Assembly: GCF_014196195.1 (NCBI RefSeq)
Contig: NZ_JACIDF010000004.1
Span: 1 to 64,000, forward strand
Origin: Anoxybacteroides rupiense
Lineage (GTDB): Bacteria; Bacillota; Bacilli; Bacillales; Anoxybacillaceae
Direction: 5' to 3'
Length of the DNA: 64,000 nt
In this document: in pieces, positions 8,914 through 17,826 of the stretch
How positions within the stretch are numbered: the first letter of the stretch is position 1
Layout of the letters: the number at the start of each line of letters is the position of its first letter
Position numbers and translations under genes: made by a program
Notes under the pieces: generated by a model
Database searches by the model: none
What the model was told of the DNA's origin: nothing
Seen by the model: the letters and a program-made list of their open reading frames with translations, nothing else

Positions 8914-11900
8914 CTACGCATTCTCCTTCTGTTGTTGATAGTTGTACAAGTTATGGTTAATTTCCCGGACAATGTGCGCTAACTGCCCGTCGAAAATTTG
9001 GTTCAGCCGTTTGAATCCACCGTGGTTTTTGAATGGCTCGTAGTCAAACGCCTTTTCCGGGTCCGGATGAAGGACGGATTCTTGCAGCAATTGTTTTTCG
9101 ATGCGTTCGAGCCATTTCTTTTGCACAGGCGGCCATGCTTTCATTTGATAGATTTTCTTCATGGCATTTTTAATGCGTTCTTCATGGCTAATGAGCGGAT
9201 CGCCGAGCGCTTGCTGGCGGATGAAGGCGATGATGTCGGCCGCGATGTCTTCGTTTTTCGCCTCGCGCCATGCCGCTTGCAGCTTTTTCTCGGAAAAGCC
9301 TTTTTGGTCCAATTCCAGCAATAGTTTTTTCAGCTCTTCCCTTGTTAGCTCGGTCGGCCGCTGGCACACGATCATTAACGCTGGGATTTGGTTCATGTTG
9401 CTCTTGATAAATTCGCCAAACGATTGCAAGTAGTCATCCGGCTTTTCCGCGTTTCCATATCCGCGCTTCACGCCAAGAAGTTGATCTTCGTGATTTGAAA
9501 TGTACTGCTTGTTTTCGCGGTACCGGTTTTCGTCGATGTAGCGGAACATCGATTTGTATTCTTTCAACTGCGCCGACAATTCGTCCGACGCCAGCGTTTT
9601 CACCCATTGAATAAATTGATCGACCGTTTGGCCACCTGATAGCACTTTAAAGTCTTGATGCTGCTTATCGGACCATTTTTGTTTTTTCCGTTGCATTTTG
9701 GCGACGATTTGTTCGCGTTGCTGCTCGAGATGTTCTTCTTTCTCCATCTTGTCGAGCTCTTCTACTAACTGCGTCAGCGAAATGTTCGGGCTTGTGACGA
9801 CAGGTTTCATGCTCGTATACGGCTTTAATGATTCATAAATTCCGACGGCATCGAAAATATTAAAATGGTCTTTTTTAATCTCTTCGCATTTTCTCGTCGC
9901 CCGCCCGAGCATTTGTTCATACAAAATGCGCGAACGAACGCGGCGCAAAAAGACGAGGTTAGTGATCGCCGGCACATCGACGCCCGTCGTTAATAAATCG
10001 ACCGTCACGACAATCGACGGATATTTTTCATTTTTAAAACGGCGAATCGCGCCGGACGGGTCTTTAATGGAGCCGGTAATTTTCATAATCGCATTGTCTT
10101 CCACTTCGCCGTATACGTTGGCAAACTCTTCTTTTAAAAGGCGCACGACTAAGTCGGCATGGTCGTCCGTCGCAGCAAAGATTAACGTTTTTCCGTCATC
10201 GTCCGGAGAAATATAGTTCGTCAGTTCGCGAATAATGACGCGGTTAAAACTTTCGGTAATGACTTTTGTGTTGAATTGGGTGACTTCGATATTCACTTCA
10301 TCTTCCAAGTACTCTTGCGAAATCGTGCCGGAAACGGTGTCGTATACATCGACTGCGTCCCCTTTCGCCCACGTGATGCCTTCCTTTTTGAGCACCGTTT
10401 CAAATTGGTACGGCGGCTCATGGTCAACTAAATGGCCATCGACCACCGCCTCGCGATACGAATACGTAAAAACGGGCGGCCCAAAAATTTCGGTTGTATG
10501 CAACGCAGGTGTAGCCGTTAACCCGATGCGGACGGCATCGAAATAATCGAGTACTTTTCGGTATTTGCTCACGTAATCGTGATGGTCTCTGATTTCGATT
10601 TCCATCTCGCTCATTTCTTTATCGAGCGTATAGCCGCGATGCGCTTCGTCGACAATAATGCAATCATATTGGTCAATTGGCGGGATGTCTTCCGTTTTGT
10701 CGTTATAAAAAATACGTTTGAGCATTCCTTGCACTGTTGCGATGTGCACTTTCGTCTCCGGATCCGGCTTTTGCGCGTACAGCGATTGCAAGCTGTAAAT
10801 CTCGGTGAACGTATGGAAGCTTTCCATCTTGCTTTCTTTAAACGCGCTCTCGGCCTGTTCGCCAAGCGCTTTCCGGTCGACAAGGAACAAGATGCGGTTA
10901 AAGCGCTTCGCCTTAAGCAAGCGATAAATGAGGCCGATCGCCATCCGCGTTTTTCCCGTTCCGGTGGCCATCGCGACTAAAATGCTGCGCTTTTTCTCTT
11001 CCAACGCTTTTTCAACGGCTCGAATCGCGTTGACTTGATAGTCTCTTAGTTTCAAATAATCAAATTTTTCGTCGCGCAACAACTGCTCGGAACGCTCGAC
11101 ATCTTTTTCTAATAACTTTTGCAAGCCTTTAGGCGTATACCATCCTTGCAACGGACGCGGATGGTTCGTGGATTTCCGGGCATCTAAAAACCAAATGCCC
11201 GATTTTTGTTCCAGCTGTTTGAAGTAAGGGCGGCCGTTTGTCGCAAATAAAAACGGCACAAAATAATCGCCCCACGGCTCGTGAATCACTTCGTTGCCAT
11301 GTGGCACGACAAGCTTTGCATATTCTTTTGCTTGCTCAATGTCGGACGGAATGTCTTTGCTGGCGCGTTTCGCTTCAATAATGCCCACTAGCTCGAGTCC
11401 GACAAATAAAGCGTAATCAGCGTAGCCTTTCTTTAACGGCCATTCGGCAATCGCCATATTCTTTCCTTTTTCCGGACGGGCTCCTTTAGAAAAACGGATC
11501 GTTTCCGAATCTGCTTCCCAGCCAGCGTCCCGCAATTGCTGGTCAATGAGAAGCCGCGTTTCTGCCTCCGTCAATTCCAAATTCGCTGCAACACGCTGCG
11601 AGTACTCGCGCCGTTTTTGTTTCTCTTCGCTGCTTGTATAAATTTGTTGCTTTCTAATGTTCTCAAGCTCTGTTTCTAGCTGCGCCAATTTTTCTTCATA
11701 TGATTTCACGACTTCATTTAACTCGTCGGCTGAAATCGCACTTTGCGGCGTCGGTTCGATATACTCGGGAGCCTGGAACGACCAATCGCCGTACACTTCC
11801 ATAAACCAGACGCCGATTCGGAACGCCATTTGCAATAATGCTTTCGCTTCATGCACGTCCCCATAACTTGGTTCATGCACCGCTTTATTCCCTTTTTGGC

Positions 11901-12159
11901 GAATGACGTTTAATAAATCATAAATTTCTTTTGGGATGATTTGATCGTAAAAGAGCGCTCTTAGACGTTCTTGTTGGTCTGTTCCCCTCTCTTCGCGAAT
12001 GTCTTCCAACGCTAAAATATATTTTGTAATCGTTTCCGCAAATTTTCTCAATTCGCTAATAGCGACGTTTGGATTTTGATACACATTCCGTTCCGCCGTT
12101 TCCCCCACCCGAGCGAGAACTTCCCATTTTTCCTCAAGAAAATGAAAATTGTGCGGCAT
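8914..12159 (-). CDS. hsdR: Type I restriction system endonuclease/translocase subunit HsdR
   Basis: 1081 residues from the ATG at 12157-12159, chosen because GAGGTG lies five bases before it; an ATG seven codons earlier lacks a ribosome site. Domains in order: DUF4145-like N-terminus (residues about 15-120), coiled coil, HSDR_N nuclease core with ADYALFV...IIEAKR near residues 250-265, SF2 helicase with Walker A MATGTGKTR near 395, DEAHRG near 505 and LTATPA near 545, and an EcoEI-type C-terminal domain. It translocates DNA with ATP and cuts unmethylated targets together with HsdM and HsdS. First gene of the operon. No frameshift seen, so the system looks functional. Confidence 0.95.
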   Translation of the reverse strand: MPHNFHFLEEKWEVLARVGETAERNVYQNPNVAISELRKFAETITKYILALEDIREERGTDQQERLRALFYDQIIPKEIYDLLNVIRQKGNKAVHEPSYGDVHEAKALLQMAFRIGVWFMEVYGDWSFQAPEYIEPTPQSAISADELNEVVKSYEEKLAQLETELENIRKQQIYTSSEEKQKRREYSQRVAANLELTEAETRLLIDQQLRDAGWEADSETIRFSKGARPEKGKNMAIAEWPLKKGYADYALFVGLELVGIIEAKRASKDIPSDIEQAKEYAKLVVPHGNEVIHEPWGDYFVPFLFATNGRPYFKQLEQKSGIWFLDARKSTNHPRPLQGWYTPKGLQKLLEKDVERSEQLLRDEKFDYLKLRDYQVNAIRAVEKALEEKKRSILVAMATGTGKTRMAIGLIYRLLKAKRFNRILFLVDRKALGEQAESAFKESKMESFHTFTEIYSLQSLYAQKPDPETKVHIATVQGMLKRIFYNDKTEDIPPIDQYDCIIVDEAHRGYTLDKEMSEMEIEIRDHHDYVSKYRKVLDYFDAVRIGLTATPALHTTEIFGPPVFTYSYREAVVDGHLVDHEPPYQFETVLKKEGITWAKGDAVDVYDTVSGTISQEYLEDEVNIEVTQFNTKVITESFNRVIIRELTNYISPDDDGKTLIFAATDDHADLVVRLLKEEFANVYGEVEDNAIMKITGSIKDPSGAIRRFKNEKYPSIVVTVDLLTTGVDVPAITNLVFLRRVRSRILYEQMLGRATRKCEEIKKDHFNIFDAVGIYESLKPYTSMKPVVTSPNISLTQLVEELDKMEKEEHLEQQREQIVAKMQRKKQKWSDKQHQDFKVLSGGQTVDQFIQWVKTLASDELSAQLKEYKSMFRYIDENRYRENKQYISNHEDQLLGVKRGYGNAEKPDDYLQSFGEFIKSNMNQIPALMIVCQRPTELTREELKKLLLELDQKGFSEKKLQAAWREAKNEDIAADIIAFIRQQALGDPLISHEERIKNAMKKIYQMKAWPPVQKKWLERIEKQLLQESVLHPDPEKAFDYEPFKNHGGFKRLNQIFDGQLAHIVREINHNLYNYQQQKENA

Positions 12160-12516
12160 ATGGACACCTCGTTTTTGCATATTTCCTTATCTCTATTACT
12201 CTAATCACTTAATAAATGATAAGAAATACCTTTATTTCTCTAAGAGATTCTTAGTTCTATTTTACCACAAAATTAACAATATACCTTAATCATTTCCAAT
12301 GGAATTCAATGCAAAAAAAACTAAATAAAACATTGCCTTCACCTTACACCAATCAATTGAATCCGAAACATCATGTATGTTGCTTTCTCGTTAAGTCAAA
12401 TCATATATTCCCTAAGTTGCCGCCATCGTGAAAAAATTACAAAGACTATCCAAATCAAATGGATCGTCTTTTAACTTTCCTCTAACCCAAAGAATTATGA
12501 GCCTCCTATAATTGCC
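12160..12516. other. Intergenic region upstream of hsdR
   Basis: No gene. It should hold the hsdR promoter; a TAAAAT -10-like hexamer is at about 12258-12263 on the minus strand but no convincing -35 at normal spacing. Nothing else recognised. Confidence 0.4.
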
Positions 12517-12804
12517 CTAAAAATGTTTCAATATTTTTTCATTTATCTCCCCAACTTCTGAAAAATACCATTCTAATGTGGCTAGAATTCGATGCAATTC
12601 AAACAAGTCTTTTTCTATTTCATCCTTATCAAATTCATTTCTACTTTCTAGTCTTTCGAGAAGTTCATCTAGTTCTTTCATCAACATACGGAAATCCCCA
12701 ATATTCTCTATACAATCTTCCATCTCATCTTTAGTAATAACGTTTTGGCATAAGGAATTTAGTTTCTGAAGAATATTTATAATTCGAACTAATTGATGTT
12801 CCAT
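12517..12804 (-). CDS. Small helical protein, possible immunity protein
   Basis: 95 residues, acidic and almost wholly alpha-helical (MEHQLVRIINILQKL..., ending WYFSEVGEINEKILKHF). I do not recognise the family. Its start codon lies inside the tail of an upstream coding relic that looks like the end of a polymorphic toxin. In Bacillaceae toxin loci the immunity gene commonly overlaps or directly follows the toxin in this way, so an immunity role is inferred from position only. No signal peptide or membrane segment. Confidence 0.55.
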   Translation of the reverse strand: MEHQLVRIINILQKLNSLCQNVITKDEMEDCIENIGDFRMLMKELDELLERLESRNEFDKDEIEKDLFELHRILATLEWYFSEVGEINEKILKHF

Positions 12805-12916
12805 AAACTTCCCTTACCATCCTTCAAGAGTTTTTTAGCTTTAGCTTCATTAAGAGTTCCATCTAGATTCAACACATACATTACCTTTCTGGCCTTATCT
12901 ATTACTTCAAGGCGAT
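12789..12916 (-). pseudogene. C-terminal relic of a probable polymorphic toxin
   Basis: A minus-strand frame reads DRLEVIDKARKVMYVLNLDG, then TLNEAKAKKLLKDGKGSLWNIN and a stop at 12789-12791. It has no start codon and is cut at its upstream end near 12916. The short, lysine-rich tail overlapping the next small gene resembles the end of LXG/WXG-type or wall-associated toxins. The toxin name is inference; that this is a coding fragment is fairly clear from codon pattern and overlap. Confidence 0.45.
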
Positions 12917-12956
12917 CCTACTGCTGTACAGGTTTGTAACAAGTATATATTTACAT

Positions 12957-12989
12957 AAAAAAGACTTAAGGAACATATTCCATTAAGTC
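12957..12989 (-). terminator. Terminator after the 212-residue gene
   Basis: Hairpin GACTTAATGGAA / TTCCTTAAGTC followed by TTTTTT on the minus strand, just past the stop of the gene ending at 12998. Confidence 0.75.
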
Positions 12990-12997
12990 ACTTAAGC

Positions 12998-13636
12998 TTA
13001 ATTTAGTGATTTTTTATATGTTCTACAAAATCCATAAATATAGGCAAACCAAAGTCTTTTTTTTTCTTGGAGATACTTCATTTTTTGCTGAATCACATCT
13101 TCTAGTAATTCTGTTTTGTTTAAAAGTTTAGCTAGACCTACAGCGTGCATTGCTCTTACATAAGCAATGGGAGCATTTAAACTAGCTTCTTGATCATCCT
13201 TTAAACATAAATGAAAGACATTCTCTATATTTGAATATTTGTTAATATAAGGAATAACCACCCCTTTGATAGAACGAAAGATATCTTGAGACACAAATTC
13301 AATATCATTTTCATCCTTAACAGTCCATCGCTTTTGCTCACCTATAGTTAAGTTTCCTATTTCTACACCAATAGTACAGGTTTGGGCCTTTTCCTTTTCA
13401 GTGATAAGATTATTATTTTCATGAATCAGATTCTCTAATTGATCAAATCTAATCCCTACATCTACTGTTATATCAAAATCATCTTCGTGGTTAATGAATG
13501 TCAAATGAACCACGGCATATCCACCTTCGAATGGTTTCCTTAGCGACTGACCAAAAATTCTCTTTTGAAACCCATATACTGTAAGCATTTCGGATAGACT
13601 CTTTAACAATTTGGATTTTAGTTCTTTTTTAGTCAA
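12998..13636 (-). CDS. Hypothetical protein, DUF4304-like
   Basis: 212 residues. The N-terminal half (LLKSLSEMLTVYGFQKRIFG, then VVHLTFINHEDDFDITVDVG) resembles DUF4304-type proteins, which often occur among toxin/immunity cassettes, but I am not certain of the family. The C-terminal half is helical (QQKMKYLQEKKRLWFAYIYG). Cytosolic, no signal peptide. It sits between a toxin-tail relic and another small immunity-like gene, so orphan immunity is a reasonable guess. It ends at its own terminator. Confidence 0.6.
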   Translation of the reverse strand: MTKKELKSKLLKSLSEMLTVYGFQKRIFGQSLRKPFEGGYAVVHLTFINHEDDFDITVDVGIRFDQLENLIHENNNLITEKEKAQTCTIGVEIGNLTIGEQKRWTVKDENDIEFVSQDIFRSIKGVVIPYINKYSNIENVFHLCLKDDQEASLNAPIAYVRAMHAVGLAKLLNKTELLEDVIQQKMKYLQEKKRLWFAYIYGFCRTYKKSLN

Positions 13637-13750
13637 CTATAATCACCCCTAATATCTTATTTCTATAGTTGCAATCTTAGCGAATTGTCCTATGAGTCCG
13701 GCAGGAGCATTCTTTCCAACAACTATCCTTGCCTCTCAAGGTTCTACTCA

Positions 13751-14158
13751 TTAATATACTGAAATATATTCAATAGGTGTTTTTAACTCTTTCCATTCAT
13801 CTTCATCACGCAATTCAAAACAAATACCCGGATCATCTGGAAGAATATAAACATCTAATTCCTCTTCCCATCGTCCAATGTACCGCTCTACATCAGCTAA
13901 TGTAGAACCTATTCCTATAACGTTTTTAAACGTTCCTCGAAAGTCGCCATAGACTGAAATTTGGGTCACAGTATTCGTCTCCTTATCAATCCAAAACATA
14001 ATACAATCTCCAATGATTACTGTTACCCTTTCTCTCTCCTCGATTTGGTAATCATTCCCCAAATATCTCTTTAGAGTTTCAAAATCCCAACCAAGTTCAT
14101 AAATTCCTATTCTTTTACCTGGAATTATTTCGTTATCTAATTTTTTTCTCATCATCAC
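13751..14158 (-). CDS. Hypothetical immunity-like protein
   Basis: 135 residues, acidic, beta-rich with a conserved-looking core IGIYELGWDFETLKRYLG and GIGSTLADVERYIG, a pattern seen in small cytosolic proteins that accompany secreted toxins in Bacillus. I cannot name a family. An AGAGG-like ribosome site precedes the ATG region; the true start could be any of the first three methionines. Neighbour to the DUF4304-like gene, with a 115-base gap without a clear terminator. Confidence 0.55.
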   Translation of the reverse strand: MMMRKKLDNEIIPGKRIGIYELGWDFETLKRYLGNDYQIEERERVTVIIGDCIMFWIDKETNTVTQISVYGDFRGTFKNVIGIGSTLADVERYIGRWEEELDVYILPDDPGICFELRDEDEWKELKTPIEYISVY

Positions 14159-14486
14159 AACCTCTTTAAATGAATTAATCCTCTTCGCTCACTTCCAACG
14201 TAGAAGTCTATATCTATATATCTATATATCTATAATTATCGTTTTTTCCATCATAAACAACACAGCAATTTGTTTTTTACCATTCCGTTCCCTTCTGCCG
14301 TTCCAACCGCCTTCATTTTGGATCATTCAAATGAACTTTGGCACAGCTTCGTGTTGCTGCATCGTATTCCTTCTTTAATCTATACTACCATGTCCCCACA
14401 TTGTGTATTAACAAATACACACTGACTCTTATATGTGTGATCAAACTTGTGACCAGTAAAGCAAGGTTTTGCCTATAAAAACGAAA
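14159..14486. other. Intergenic region with a TATATC microsatellite
   Basis: No gene. Bases 14204-14236 are a run of TATATC/TATCTA units (about five), an unstable simple repeat. The remainder shows nothing recognisable up to the terminator at 14487. Confidence 0.5.
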
Positions 14487-14523
14487 AAGCCTGAAACCCT
14501 TGATACACAAGGACTTCAAGCTT
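14487..14523 (-). terminator. Intrinsic terminator attached to tRNA relic 2
   Basis: Same hairpin as at 421-455: AAGCTTGAAGTCCTTG pairs with CAAGGGTTTCAGGCTT around TGTAT, followed by TTTTT on the minus strand. Confidence 0.8.
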
Positions 14524-14533
14524 CTCGAATTGA

Positions 14534-14569
14534 TGATTCCGACTGGGCTCGAACCAGCGACTTCTACCC
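14534..14569 (-). repeat. tRNA 3'-end fragment, copy 2 (attachment-site-like)
   Basis: Same T arm and acceptor strand as copies 1 and 3, with one change in the variable region (AGAAGTC for AGAGGTC). The anticodon arm is not preserved here. Together with the adjacent terminator it forms a roughly 85-base direct repeat of 421-503. It separates the ABC-3C/type I module from the DISARM module. Confidence 0.75.
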
Positions 14570-14670
14570 TGCTAAAGTGAAATGGGTCATTTTTACTTAT
14601 AATCAAAAAAATTATAAAAAGATGATATACATAAATTTGTATTTAGATATCTATTCCCATTTATGGAATA

Positions 14671-15685
14671 GAAGGTGTTGCAAAACTAGAGTAAAAACTC
14701 AAAATTGTGCATAAGAATGCATAATTGTACATGCAGTAAATAGCGATGAAACCCATACCAACGCGGCTGTTCTAATCCGTCATTCTTTAACTGATTAAAT
14801 GTCTGCTCAATCGAGTTGCGAAAACCAAACAACCACTTTCCGAATTCTGTTTTCAAAAACGAACGAATCATCCGACCATAGGCATCTTTTCGTTCATCGC
14901 TATTTCGAGGATTAATAGGTGAAACGAAAAAAATTCCTGTCTGTTCGGCTATTTGACGGACTTTTTCGCTGTCATAGGCGGCATCTCCAAGGGCAAATTC
15001 AATCTTCCATTCCTTTAAAGATGGAAATAATTCGAGCGCAACGGCTGCATCATTTCGATTCGCAGTCGTGAAGACATGGGATAGGACGATTCCTTCTGTG
15101 GTTGTACAAAGGTGCAACTTATATCCTTTGAACCAGTTATACCGAGTCGAAATCCCCCATCTCGCTTGAGAATCATAAAAACTGCTTCGGAGTGCCGTAC
15201 TGTCGATGATGACAATTTTGGGATACCGAACACCTAAATCTTTTAGAAGTCGAGCATTAAATGTGGAAAATCCTTGTTCTCGAAACCACTTACCTGCACG
15301 TGAAAACGTAGAAAGATGTGGAACCTCTTTGAGTCCACAAATACGCCGGAAGTAGCCAAATCGATCGAGTGTTTCCACTAACTGACGTAAAGAATCAATG
15401 GAAAAATAGGTTTTTAAAAAGAAACATTTTAACAATGATTTTTTCGAAATCGGTGGTCGCCCGGTTATATAAGGTGTTTCTGGTAAAGAAAGTTGGTCGA
15501 TGTATTGAAATAAAGCCTGTAAAAGAGGATCCATTTCGCTATTCAGTGCATGTTCGATAACAAAATTGGAAATCATGATAGTGTCCACCCCTTGGAAATG
15601 TGTTTTTGGTCACTGTATATGATTTCCAAGACGGTGGATTTTTTGCGTCCTTTTATGCACCCGTTATGCGTTTTGCAACACGTTC
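14671..15685 (-). mobile_element. Complete IS5-like insertion sequence, about 1015 bp
   Basis: Terminal inverted repeats GAAGGTGTTGCAAAAC (14671-14686) and its near-complement GTTTTGCAACACGTTC (15670-15685) flank one intact transposase gene. The 5-base sequence GAATA is found directly outside both ends (14666-14670 and 15686-15690), a likely target duplication. Intact coding sequence and matching ends suggest a recent insertion. Exact tip positions could shift by a few bases. Confidence 0.75.
14686..15576 (-). CDS. IS5-like DDE transposase
   Basis: 296 residues from the ATG at 15574-15576, which has AAGGGGTGG eight bases upstream (the GTG four codons earlier is within that ribosome site). 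DDE catalytic residues are visible: IIDSTALR (first D), ALGDAAYDS (second D) and IEQTFNQLK (E). An N-terminal domain with RPPISKKSLLKCFFLK is typical of IS4/IS5-type enzymes that use DNA directly without a second frame. The stop lies 15 bases inside the left inverted repeat edge. It catalyses movement of its own element only. Confidence 0.85.
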   Translation of the reverse strand: MISNFVIEHALNSEMDPLLQALFQYIDQLSLPETPYITGRPPISKKSLLKCFFLKTYFSIDSLRQLVETLDRFGYFRRICGLKEVPHLSTFSRAGKWFREQGFSTFNARLLKDLGVRYPKIVIIDSTALRSSFYDSQARWGISTRYNWFKGYKLHLCTTTEGIVLSHVFTTANRNDAAVALELFPSLKEWKIEFALGDAAYDSEKVRQIAEQTGIFFVSPINPRNSDERKDAYGRMIRSFLKTEFGKWLFGFRNSIEQTFNQLKNDGLEQPRWYGFHRYLLHVQLCILMHNFEFLL

Positions 15686-15775
15686 GAATAAAAAATGTTC
15701 TTTAACCTAATTTATTTGATTGTTCATAATGACAATCACCTAATAATATTGGTAATTTATTATTCTCTTAATTTT

Positions 15776-17104
15776 TTAACTTGAAACTAATACATGTTTG
15801 AGCGCTTTAGCAATGACCTTTGACATAATAGGTGGGACGGCATTTCCTACTTGTACAAATTGTGCTGTTCTAGGTCCTTCAAACTTGTAGTTATCAGGAA
15901 AACCTTGTATTCTTGCTGCTTCGCGCACAGTCAGTGAACGTGCTTGTTCAATATCAGGGTGAATATTGTAATGTCCATCTTTGGCAATATGAGCTACAAT
16001 GGTATGAGGAATGTCATTCCAATTATGCACTTTAAATCGATCCAAAAATGATGTTTCGTTTTGGTGAGTTTTCAGATTATCAGGCAGTTCATTATATTTT
16101 AATTGCTCTCCTCGATTTGATCGCTCTATAGCCATTTTATAAATTTCTCGGTCACGCTCTTGAATAGTTCTTGCTTTATGGTTTATAATTCCTACACTAT
16201 TTTCTCGCATTTTTTTTTGATACTCTGATAGTACTATACCACTTTGTGGATACTCTATTAATTTTAAATCTTCCCCTTCTCCCGGTAGCAAGGGGAACAA
16301 ATCACTGATGGCATTCTTTGTACTTTTTTCTTCATCCCAGTGTTCTGCAAAACGTGAAAAGTCTGGATAGTGATAATTAAGTTCCTTTCTAAAACCAAAT
16401 AGTATTACCCTTTTTCTTCTTTGAAAGACTCCATAATCAGAAAAGTCAATAATATTGTTCTTATGTTCTGGGTCATTTCCAGATAATATTGTATATCCAA
16501 TGTTATCAAACTCTTCTTGAATTACAGAAAATATTCGTCCGTTTTTAGCTGTTAAAATACCAGGAACATTCTCAAATACAAACGCCTTGGGGTGGAATTC
16601 TTTTACGATATTCAAATAATAATAAAATAAATAATTTCTCGAATCTCTAATAGCAGCTTCTTTCAACCGACTTCTCCCGATGACTGAATATACTTGACAA
16701 GGCGGCCCTCCAATAATCAAATCGACACGTGTTGCAGTATTATACTTTAAAGATTCGTGTATTTCTCTAATGATGTCGGATGAAGAAGTCGCTTCACGAT
16801 CATTTGCAGGATTTCCAAATTTCCGATTTAGAATCTCATAATCAATTTTTTCCTTTAGTTCTGGGTATTTTTCAAAAATTATCATACGATCTTGATCTAA
16901 ATTTTTGTAACTAAAACTTTTTCTCAGAAATTCAAAATAAAGCTCTAAATCATTATTTTTATTTAAAAAGTGATATATTGATCGAGTTTTTAAAGTTTCA
17001 CATGCCCATTTTTCCTTTTCAATTTGGGCTACGATTTTATACCCTTCCTCATGAAACCCTTCACTTAATCCACCTGCCCCTGTAAAAAGATCAATTACTA
17101 TCAT
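15776..17104 (-). CDS. drmMII: DISARM C5-cytosine methyltransferase DrmMII
   Basis: 442 residues. Motif I DLFTGAGG at residues 5-12, motif IV GGPPCQ near 135 (catalytic Cys), motif VI ENVPG near 176, motif VIII QRRKR near 228, and motif X GNAVPP near 423. It is a complete 5-methylcytosine methyltransferase; in class 2 DISARM it marks host DNA so that the DrmABC machinery spares it. It is last in the operon, 16 bases after drmC, with AAAGGGG upstream of its ATG. The long insert between motifs I and IV is unremarkable for the family. Recognition sequence unknown. Confidence 0.93.
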   Translation of the reverse strand: MIVIDLFTGAGGLSEGFHEEGYKIVAQIEKEKWACETLKTRSIYHFLNKNNDLELYFEFLRKSFSYKNLDQDRMIIFEKYPELKEKIDYEILNRKFGNPANDREATSSSDIIREIHESLKYNTATRVDLIIGGPPCQVYSVIGRSRLKEAAIRDSRNYLFYYYLNIVKEFHPKAFVFENVPGILTAKNGRIFSVIQEEFDNIGYTILSGNDPEHKNNIIDFSDYGVFQRRKRVILFGFRKELNYHYPDFSRFAEHWDEEKSTKNAISDLFPLLPGEGEDLKLIEYPQSGIVLSEYQKKMRENSVGIINHKARTIQERDREIYKMAIERSNRGEQLKYNELPDNLKTHQNETSFLDRFKVHNWNDIPHTIVAHIAKDGHYNIHPDIEQARSLTVREAARIQGFPDNYKFEGPRTAQFVQVGNAVPPIMSKVIAKALKHVLVSS

Positions 17105-17120
17105 ATTGATCCCCTTTAAA

Positions 17121-17825
17121 CTAGTTTATAGATTCAAATAATCCCCGAGTCTTCAGTTCCTCAAAGATTTTAACAATATTTTCAACCTGTTTCCCTTCGA
17201 TTAAAGCCCCAATTTCAATGTTATTAATCATGCCATTATAGGACAAGTTAGCCGAGGTTATAAGGGCTACCCGGTAATCTACTACAATTGTCTTTGCATG
17301 CAACGCAGAATGACGACTTGTATTATTATATTTATACACCTTTAAATTTTCAATATTCAAATGCTCTAAAAAATACTTTAAGTTTTCGTTATGATTATTC
17401 TCAATAAATATTTCAAGTGTTACTCCTTGTCTCCCCTTATGCTCTAATAAATCAGATAGTTGATGAAAGTAGGGGGATATAGCGTATCCCGTCATACCAA
17501 TATATTGTGATGCTTCAAACAAAAGTTGCCTAATAACACCAACTGTTTCACGTATTGGTATATTCGTATTTGGTATTCCCGAAGATACAATTTCTACTCT
17601 GTGCAAACCTTCCTTACTTCTGTTACTAATTATTTTTAAGAGCAACAGTAAATTTCTTACCTCATCAACACTCAAATTCGGAAACAATTCCTGGAATATA
17701 CGCTCAGCCTGAATTAGATGAGAGTATAAGTCCAAATCCTTAGAGCTATTAATATTAGGTAAAATATCTCCTTCTAACTTTTGATATAACACGTTCAACT
17801 TGAATAACGATTTTTCACTAAACAT
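17121..17825 (-). CDS. drmC: DISARM phospholipase-D-fold protein DrmC
   Basis: 234 residues. The C-terminal half carries one PLD/HKD motif, HSALHAKTIVVD near residue 175 followed by ITSANLSYNGM, as in nucleases of the PLD superfamily; a monomer with one motif would work as a dimer. The N-terminal half is helical. DrmC is the third core DISARM protein; it has been described as dispensable for some phages. Its start follows the drmB stop by one base. Short relative to some relatives but intact. Confidence 0.9.
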   Translation of the reverse strand: MFSEKSLFKLNVLYQKLEGDILPNINSSKDLDLYSHLIQAERIFQELFPNLSVDEVRNLLLLLKIISNRSKEGLHRVEIVSSGIPNTNIPIRETVGVIRQLLFEASQYIGMTGYAISPYFHQLSDLLEHKGRQGVTLEIFIENNHNENLKYFLEHLNIENLKVYKYNNTSRHSALHAKTIVVDYRVALITSANLSYNGMINNIEIGALIEGKQVENIVKIFEELKTRGLFESIN

Positions 17826-17826
17826 T

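Noticed and set aside
10579-10980. Plus-strand open frame of 133 codons inside hsdR
   Set aside because: It lies wholly antisense to conserved helicase motifs of hsdR; no ribosome site; composition explained by the GC-rich opposite strand.
14204-14236. A CRISPR-like array in the TATATC repeat
   Set aside because: The units are 6 bases with no spacers; it is a simple microsatellite. No CRISPR repeat-spacer pattern or cas gene was seen anywhere in the window.
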